Positions 21,593 to 25,491 of a stretch of DNA of 25,491 bases are shown piece by piece. Numbering within the stretch: the first letter of the stretch is position 1; every line of letters starts with the position of its first letter. Location of the stretch: positions 1 through 25,491 of the forward strand of contig CAZGTQ010000061.1 of assembly GCA_964528575.1 (NCBI GenBank). Direction: 5' to 3'. The notes beneath the pieces were generated by a model. That model was not told the DNA's origin. It worked only from the letters and a program-made list of their open reading frames with translations, and made no database searches. The position numbers were made by a program, and so were the translations under genes. Source of the stretch: CAZGTQ01 sp964528575 (lineage in GTDB: Bacteria; Planctomycetota; UBA1135; GCA-002686595).

Positions 21593-22585
21593 CTAGCCGT
21601 TCCAGAGCCCCGTCGACGCGTAGCGCTCGCCGGTGTCGCTGAGGATCGTGACGACGACCCGGTACTCCCCGCGCAACGCCAGCGTGCGCGCCGCGTGGAC
21701 GTACGCGCCCGAGGACGGGCCGACGAAGAGCCCGCGGCGCGCCAGCGCGTGGCACGACGCGACGACCTCCTCGCTCGACACCGGGACGTGCTCGTCGATC
21801 AGGCGCTCGTCGAGGATCGCCGGGACGATGGCCCCGGGGCCGAGCGGCTTGAGCCCCTCGATGCCGGGGAACAGCTCCGGAGCGACGCACGCGATCCGCG
21901 CGCGCGGGTTCGCCTCGCGCAGCCGCCGGCCGACGCCGGTCAAGGTCCCGCCGGTCCCGACGCCGGCGACGAACGCGTCGGGCGGCCCGCCGGTGGCGCG
22001 CTCGACCTGCGCGAGCAGCTCGGCGCCGGTGCTCTCGTAGTGCGCGCGCCAGTTCTCGTCGTTCGCGTACTGGGTGCAGTACCAGTAGCGCTCGGGCTCG
22101 CTCTCGGCGAGCCGCTTCGCCTCGCGCAACGCCGCGTCGTAGCCCTCGATCGCGTCGGTGAGCACGAGCTCGGCGCCGTGCGCGCGGATGCGCGCCAGCC
22201 GCTCGCGGCTCGCGTTCTCGGGCACGACGAGCGTGACGCCGACGCCGAGCGCGGCGCCGAGCATGGCGTACGCGATCCCGGCGTTGCCCGACGAGGAGTC
22301 GAGCAACCGCCGGCCGTTCGCGAAACGGCCCTCCTCGAGCGCGCGCGCGAGCATCCGCGCGACCGGGCGGTCCTTGATCGAGCCGCCGGGGTTGGTCGCC
22401 TCGAGCTTGGCGAACAGGCGCACGCCGCGCGGCAGGTCCCATTCGTCGAGCTCGATGAGCGGGGTCGAGCCGACGCTCGCGAGCAGGTCGCGCGCGCGGG
22501 CGGAGCGCGGGGGCGGCTGGGGCACGAGCAGGTCCGCGGTCGCGGACGCCTCGAACGCGGTGCCGGCGGAGGGACGGGCGCTCAT
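21593..22585 (-). CDS. cysM: PLP-dependent cysteine synthase, CysM type
   Basis: 330 residues of the cysteine synthase/beta-substitution family. The PLP lysine is Lys71 in TNPGGSIKDRP; the substrate loop is DSSSGNAGIAYA; the phosphate-binding loop is GVGTGGTLTGVG; the C-terminal motif is SDTGERYASTGLW. It makes the aminoacrylate from O-acetylserine or O-phosphoserine and adds a sulfur nucleophile. As the last gene of an operon with a CysO-like carrier, an activating enzyme and a JAMM protease, the sulfur donor is most likely the carrier thiocarboxylate, as shown for mycobacterial CysM. The Arg that mycobacterial CysM uses for O-phosphoserine seems to be Lys here (IEGLKPLG), so the acceptor is uncertain. 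An N-terminal extension of about 30 disordered residues precedes the fold. It starts two bases after the ThiF stop; a terminator follows. Confidence 0.92.
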   Translation of the reverse strand: MSARPSAGTAFEASATADLLVPQPPPRSARARDLLASVGSTPLIELDEWDLPRGVRLFAKLEATNPGGSIKDRPVARMLARALEEGRFANGRRLLDSSSGNAGIAYAMLGAALGVGVTLVVPENASRERLARIRAHGAELVLTDAIEGYDAALREAKRLAESEPERYWYCTQYANDENWRAHYESTGAELLAQVERATGGPPDAFVAGVGTGGTLTGVGRRLREANPRARIACVAPELFPGIEGLKPLGPGAIVPAILDERLIDEHVPVSSEEVVASCHALARRGLFVGPSSGAYVHAARTLALRGEYRVVVTILSDTGERYASTGLWNG

Positions 22586-22587
22586 CG

Positions 22588-23754
22588 TCAGCTCGCCGCG
22601 CAGAACTGCTCGTAGTCGACGTAGCCGGGGAAGCTCGCTCCCTCGGCGCAGTACGGGCACGCCGGGTTCGCGCCGAGCTCGAGCTCGGTGAAGCGCTGGC
22701 GCAGCGCGTCGTAGTGGATCAGCCGCCCGACGAGCGGGTCGCCGATGTCCAGCAGGATCTTGACGGTCTCGATCGCCTCGAGCGTCCCGACGACGCCCGG
22801 CAGCACGCCGAGCACGCCGGCCTCGGCGCACGAGGGCGCGAGCTCCGGCGGCGGCGGCTCTGGGTACAGGCAGCGGTAGCACGGCCCGCGCCGCTTGGGG
22901 TACGCGGGCCAGAACACCGAGACCTGGCCCTCGAAGCGGTAGATCGAGCCGTGGACGTTCGGCAGGCCGAGCTTCACGCACGCGTCGTTGACGAGGTAGC
23001 GCGTCGGGAAGTTGTCCGAGCCATCGACGACGACGTCCCAGCCGTCGAACACGCGCTCGACGTTCTTCGACGTGACGCGCTCCTCGTAGCCGACGACCTC
23101 GACGTCGGGGTTGAGCGCGAGCAGCGTCTTGCGCGCCGACGCGACCTTGGACGTGCCGACGCGCTCGTCGGTGTGCAGGATCTGGCGCTGCAGGTTGCTG
23201 CGGTCGACGACGTCGTCGTCGACGATGCCGACGCGCCCGACGCCGGCCGCCGCGAGGTAGAACGCCGCCGGCGAGCCGAGCCCGCCGGCGCCGAGCAGCA
23301 GCACGCTCGCGTCCGCGAGGCGCAACTGCCCCTGCTCGCCGACCTCCGGCATGAGCAGGTGCCGCCCGTAACGCTCGCGCTGCGCATCGGTGAGCACGCG
23401 CGGCCGCTCGACCGGCAGCCCCTCGCCCTTCCAGCGGTTGAAGCCGCCCGCGACCGAGCGCACGTCGCCGTAGCCGAGCTGGCGCAGCCCCTCGGCCGCG
23501 AACAGGGAGCGCACGCCGCCGGCGCACATCACGAGCACCGTCGCGTCCTTGTCGGGCACCGCGTCCTCGACGCGCAGCTCGAGGAAGCCGCGCACGAGCC
23601 GCTCGGCGCCCGGCGGGCTGCCCTGGGCGACCTCGTCGGGCTCGCGCACGTCGATCAGCACGGCGCCCGAGCGCACCAACGCGGCCGCCTCCGCCGGCTC
23701 GACCTCGGGGATGCTCGCGCGCAGCTCGGCGAGCCGCCGGTCCTTCGCCTTCAT
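22588..23754 (-). CDS. Rhodanese-ThiF/MoeB fusion (carrier-protein activating and thiolating enzyme)
   Basis: 388 residues. Residues about 12-115 form a rhodanese domain (SGAVLIDVREPDEVAQGS, active-site Cys77 in MCAGGVRS, VAGGFNRWKGEGLPV). Residues about 120-388 form an E1-like adenylating domain: RYGRHLLMPEVGEQGQ, ATP loop VLLLGAGGLGSPAAFYLAAAG (155-160 GAGGLG), DDDVVDRSNLQRQILH and VVDGSDNFPTRYLVNDAC. The zinc-type pairs CYRC and CPYC are both present. It should adenylate the C-terminal glycine of the carrier and pass on sulfur from a rhodanese persulfide to make a thiocarboxylate. In MoeZ/MOCS3 relatives the rhodanese is C-terminal; here it is N-terminal. The ATG overlaps the carrier's stop (ATGA), and cysM starts two bases after it. 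Assignment firm. Confidence 0.93.
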   Translation of the reverse strand: MKAKDRRLAELRASIPEVEPAEAAALVRSGAVLIDVREPDEVAQGSPPGAERLVRGFLELRVEDAVPDKDATVLVMCAGGVRSLFAAEGLRQLGYGDVRSVAGGFNRWKGEGLPVERPRVLTDAQRERYGRHLLMPEVGEQGQLRLADASVLLLGAGGLGSPAAFYLAAAGVGRVGIVDDDVVDRSNLQRQILHTDERVGTSKVASARKTLLALNPDVEVVGYEERVTSKNVERVFDGWDVVVDGSDNFPTRYLVNDACVKLGLPNVHGSIYRFEGQVSVFWPAYPKRRGPCYRCLYPEPPPPELAPSCAEAGVLGVLPGVVGTLEAIETVKILLDIGDPLVGRLIHYDALRQRFTELELGANPACPYCAEGASFPGYVDYEQFCAAS

Positions 23755-24056
23755 CGCGGCCCCCGGCCGCCCGCGACCGCGGGCACGATCGAGAGCACGT
23801 CGCCGTCGGCGACCTCGGTCTCGAGCCCGGAGAGCGCGCGGACGTCGCGGCTGCCGACGAAGACGTTGACGAAGCGGCGGATCTCGCCGTCCGCGTCGAA
23901 CAGGTGCGGCGCGATGCCCTCGTGGCGCGCGGACAGGTCGCGCAGGCAGTCGCGGACCGTCGCGCCGCTCGCACCGACCTCGTCGGCGCCCGAGGTGAAC
24001 GAGCGCAGGGGAGTGGGGATGCGCACGGTCGCGTTCTTCACGGACGTATTCTTCAT
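23751..24056 (-). CDS. cysO: CysO/MoaD-like sulfur carrier protein with C-terminal extension after Gly-Gly
   Basis: 101 residues with the ubiquitin-like MoaD/CysO pattern: VRIPTPLRSFTSGADEV, GATVRDCLRDL, HLFDADGEIRRFVNVFVG and DVRALSGLETEVADGDVLSIVPAVAGG. The family's C-terminal Gly-Gly (Gly96-Gly97) is the site of adenylation and thiocarboxylation, but here four more residues (Arg-Gly-Pro-Arg) follow before the stop. The tail must be removed before the carrier can work. The gene is flanked by ATGA overlaps on both sides: the JAMM protease stop before it and the rhodanese-ThiF start after it. Translation is therefore tightly coupled. It works in the cytoplasm as sulfur carrier for cysteine synthesis; a role in another sulfur product is possible. 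Confidence 0.9.
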   Translation of the reverse strand: MKNTSVKNATVRIPTPLRSFTSGADEVGASGATVRDCLRDLSARHEGIAPHLFDADGEIRRFVNVFVGSRDVRALSGLETEVADGDVLSIVPAVAGGRGPR

Positions 24057-24511
24057 GAGCGGACCTTCTCTTCGCGGAACGCGCCCTCCTCGAGGCGCCA
24101 GGAGCGCAGCTCGCGCACGCCGCCCGCGTGCACCGACGCGATCACGTACGACCAGCCGGGCCACGCGGCGCGCAGGTCGGTCTCGGACGGACGCGCGGGG
24201 CTGTCGGGGTGCGAGTGCCAGATCCCGACGATCTCGAGCCTGTCGTCGCGCGCCGCGTGGTCGGTCGCGACGAAGTCGGCCGGGTCGAGCTCGTAGCGGT
24301 CCTGGGCGCGCTCCTCGTTCAAGTTGCGCGCCTGGACGACGCGCTCGACGATCGCGACCGGCATGTCGGCCCCGTCGAGGCCGATGGCTTCGCGCGCCTC
24401 GCGGGCGCAGGACTCGAGACGGCCGACGAGCAGGCCGCACGTCTCCAGCGGATATCCCGCTCGGACCCAGGCCTCGATGCGATCTCGCTGCGCTTCGGGC
24501 AGAACGATCAT
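24053..24511 (-). CDS. mec: JAMM/Mov34 metalloprotease (Mec-like)
   Basis: 152 residues with the full JAMM zinc site: Glu23 in PLETCGLLVG, and HSHPDSPARPSETD with His99, His101, Ser109 and Asp112. In the mycobacterial system Mec removes cysteine from the CysO-cysteine adduct. In other bacteria related JAMM proteins trim C-terminal residues off proforms of sulfur carriers. Both tasks fit here because the carrier ends Gly-Gly-Arg-Gly-Pro-Arg. Its stop overlaps the carrier start (ATGA). ATG 24511 follows a weak GGGTGG site and lies 18 bases after the membrane protein stop, so it may be co-transcribed with that gene. Function by context and motif is strong. Confidence 0.92.
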   Translation of the reverse strand: MIVLPEAQRDRIEAWVRAGYPLETCGLLVGRLESCAREAREAIGLDGADMPVAIVERVVQARNLNEERAQDRYELDPADFVATDHAARDDRLEIVGIWHSHPDSPARPSETDLRAAWPGWSYVIASVHAGGVRELRSWRLEEGAFREEKVRS

Positions 24512-24529
24512 TCCACCCGCGATTCTGAG

Positions 24530-25345
24530 CTACGCGGGGTCGCGATTCAGCAACGGCGGCCCGGAATCGCCGTGCTCCGTGCTCGCCGCCGCGCGCGCGA
24601 GAGCGCGCTGGCGCGCCAGCACCGACGCGACGTAGAGGAACAGGAACAGCGCGAGCAGGCACTCCTTCGTCTCGCCCATGCGCAGCTCCTCGAAGCCCGA
24701 GCCCGGCGCGATCGCCGCGGCGGCCTTGCGCGGCGCGGTGACGAGCAGCGCGAAGAGCCCGACCGGAGCGCACGCGATCGTCGGCCACAACCACGCGGCC
24801 GCGGGCCGCAGCGCGCGCCGCCGCACGCGCACCCACACCGGCACGAGCACGCCGCCGACCGCCGCGGCGGCGGTGAGCAGGTTGCGCGGGCCCTGGTCGA
24901 ACAGGAACGACTGCCAGCCGGAGTAGTTGTGCAGGTTCGGCTCGCCCTGGTCGTTGACCGCCATGAGGCTCGTCGGGAACCAGTGCTCGAGGCCGGCGCG
25001 CCGGAAGAAGTGGTAGCCCCACGAGAGCTCCTCGGCGGCGAAGTAGAAGCTGCCGGCGCCGATCAGGAGCAGCCACGCGGCGAACCAGCGCGGAGGCCCG
25101 CCGGGGCGGTGCGCGAGGCCCTGGGCGCGGCGTGCCGCGACGAGCGCGGTCCCGATCGCCAGGACGAGGAACACGACGGTCGCGTTCTCGATCAGCCCCA
25201 TCTCGCTGCGCATCGTCGCGTCGTAGACGTCCGAGCCCAGCGAACGCAGGACGTACGGAACGCCGCCGACGACGAGCGGCAGGCCGATCCAGAGCCAGCG
25301 CGGCAGCTCGCGGCCCGTGGCGGTGGGGTGCACGGGATCGACCAT
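24530..25345 (-). CDS. Integral membrane protein of unknown function (EELSWG family)
   Basis: 271 residues with about six membrane helices (for example WLWIGLPLVVGGVPYVL, TVVFLVLAIGTALVAA, WFAAWLLLIGAGSFYFAAEE, NLLTAAAAVGGVLVPVWV, LWPTIACAPVGLFALLV and CLLALFLFLYVASVLA). It carries the conserved pattern (G/A)EE(I/L)SWG, then a Pro, then N-x-Q-x-E-x-N-L-H-N (here AAEELSWGYHFF and NDQGEPNLHNYSGWQ). From memory this marks a family of uncharacterised bacterial membrane proteins. The acidic and His residues next to a helix suggest metal or substrate binding, but no function is known. A TACCTT box lies 6 bases before ATG 25345 with no Shine-Dalgarno. The 18-base gap to the JAMM gene leaves a shared transcript possible. 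It may be linked to sulfur uptake, which is only a guess. Confidence 0.82.
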   Translation of the reverse strand: MVDPVHPTATGRELPRWLWIGLPLVVGGVPYVLRSLGSDVYDATMRSEMGLIENATVVFLVLAIGTALVAARRAQGLAHRPGGPPRWFAAWLLLIGAGSFYFAAEELSWGYHFFRRAGLEHWFPTSLMAVNDQGEPNLHNYSGWQSFLFDQGPRNLLTAAAAVGGVLVPVWVRVRRRALRPAAAWLWPTIACAPVGLFALLVTAPRKAAAAIAPGSGFEELRMGETKECLLALFLFLYVASVLARQRALARAAASTEHGDSGPPLLNRDPA

Positions 25346-25351
25346 CGGCGC

Positions 25352-25380
25352 AAGGTACCCGACCGCACGGCCTTGCGGAA
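25352..25380 (-). promoter_or_regulatory. Candidate leaderless promoter of the membrane protein gene
   Basis: On the minus strand TACCTT (25357-25352) ends 6 bases before ATG 25345, and a weak -35 TTCCGC (25380-25375) is 17 bases further up. Transcription would begin at about the A of the start codon. Confidence 0.4.
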
Positions 25381-25491
25381 TCGCGCCGCTGGTAGTCTGG
25401 AGAACGGCGCAGTCCCTGCGCGCGCAACCCGCGCGCGGCGAGCGCCTAGGAACGGCGGCTCCCGCCGCCCGCCATGGTCCACACCTCCGAC
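25381..25491 (+). other. Structured upstream region, possible start of a divergent gene at the window edge
   Basis: Two hairpins lie in a row: CGCGCGC (25419-25425)/GCGCGCG (25431-25437) with a 5-base loop, and CGGCGG (25453-25458)/CCGCCG (25462-25467) with a 3-base loop. ATG 25474 opens a plus-strand frame that leaves the window after six codons. TAGTCT (25393-25398) could be its -10 with TTGCGG (25373) upstream, but the spacing is only 14. Too little is visible to call a gene. Confidence 0.2.

Overview
The window is a very GC-rich, gene-dense bacterial chromosome segment with 21 protein-coding genes and no rRNA, tRNA, CRISPR array or recognisable transposon. The best guess is a high-GC planctomycete. 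This rests on an FG-GAP protein that runs into an 'ESGTLAGWTATG...F.RQP.RGD' segment typical (from memory) of planctomycete secreted proteins, on a membrane-embedded spermidine-synthase-like protein, and on many secreted orphan proteins. Another high-GC Gram-negative lineage such as Myxococcota is not excluded. Almost every long ORF on the strand opposite a gene is a GC-driven shadow.

Layout: (1) 1-2002: a secreted FG-GAP repeat protein (minus, cut by the left edge) diverges from a metallo-beta-lactamase-like protein that has lost its metal ligands; only 26 bases separate the two start codons. (2) 2070-5480: a 1136-residue winged-helix/SF1B helicase/Vsr-like nuclease fusion in visibly lower-GC DNA with its own promoter, a candidate horizontally acquired defence gene. 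(3) 5792-6715: ispH, overlapping tail to tail with (4) a five-gene minus-strand block (11740 to 6687): class I aminotransferase, uracil phosphoribosyltransferase, SnoaL-like lipoprotein, transglutaminase-like/TPR lipoprotein and DDAH-like hydrolase. Three of its four junctions overlap by 1 or 4 bases. (5) 11938-14462: a secreted thioredoxin-fold protein converging on an unknown secreted protein. (6) 14629-17262: MinD/FlhG-type ATPase, ParA-type ATPase and a double helix-hairpin-helix protein. (7) 17519-21450: a membrane spermidine-synthase-like protein coupled to pyruvate kinase through a TTGA overlap. (8) 21515-24511: a complete thiocarboxylate-dependent cysteine operon (JAMM protease, CysO/MoaD-like carrier, rhodanese-ThiF activating enzyme, cysteine synthase) ending in a clear Rho-independent terminator. 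A six-helix membrane protein (24530-25345) lies 18 bases upstream and may be co-transcribed.

Functionally, the sulfur operon forms a closed pathway. ThiF-rhodanese activates and thiolates the carrier, cysteine synthase attaches an aminoacrylate-derived serine skeleton to the thiocarboxylate, and the JAMM protease releases cysteine. The carrier here ends Gly-Gly plus four residues, so the same protease may also have to mature it. The other linked sets (MinD-ParA-HhH, aminotransferase-UPRT-DDAH) have no obvious common pathway.

Two features recur across the window. First, several lead genes have a TANNNT box 6-10 bases before the ATG and no Shine-Dalgarno sequence, which suggests leaderless mRNAs. 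Second, short in-frame tandem duplications (9, 12, 15 and 24 bp) occur in at least five different proteins.
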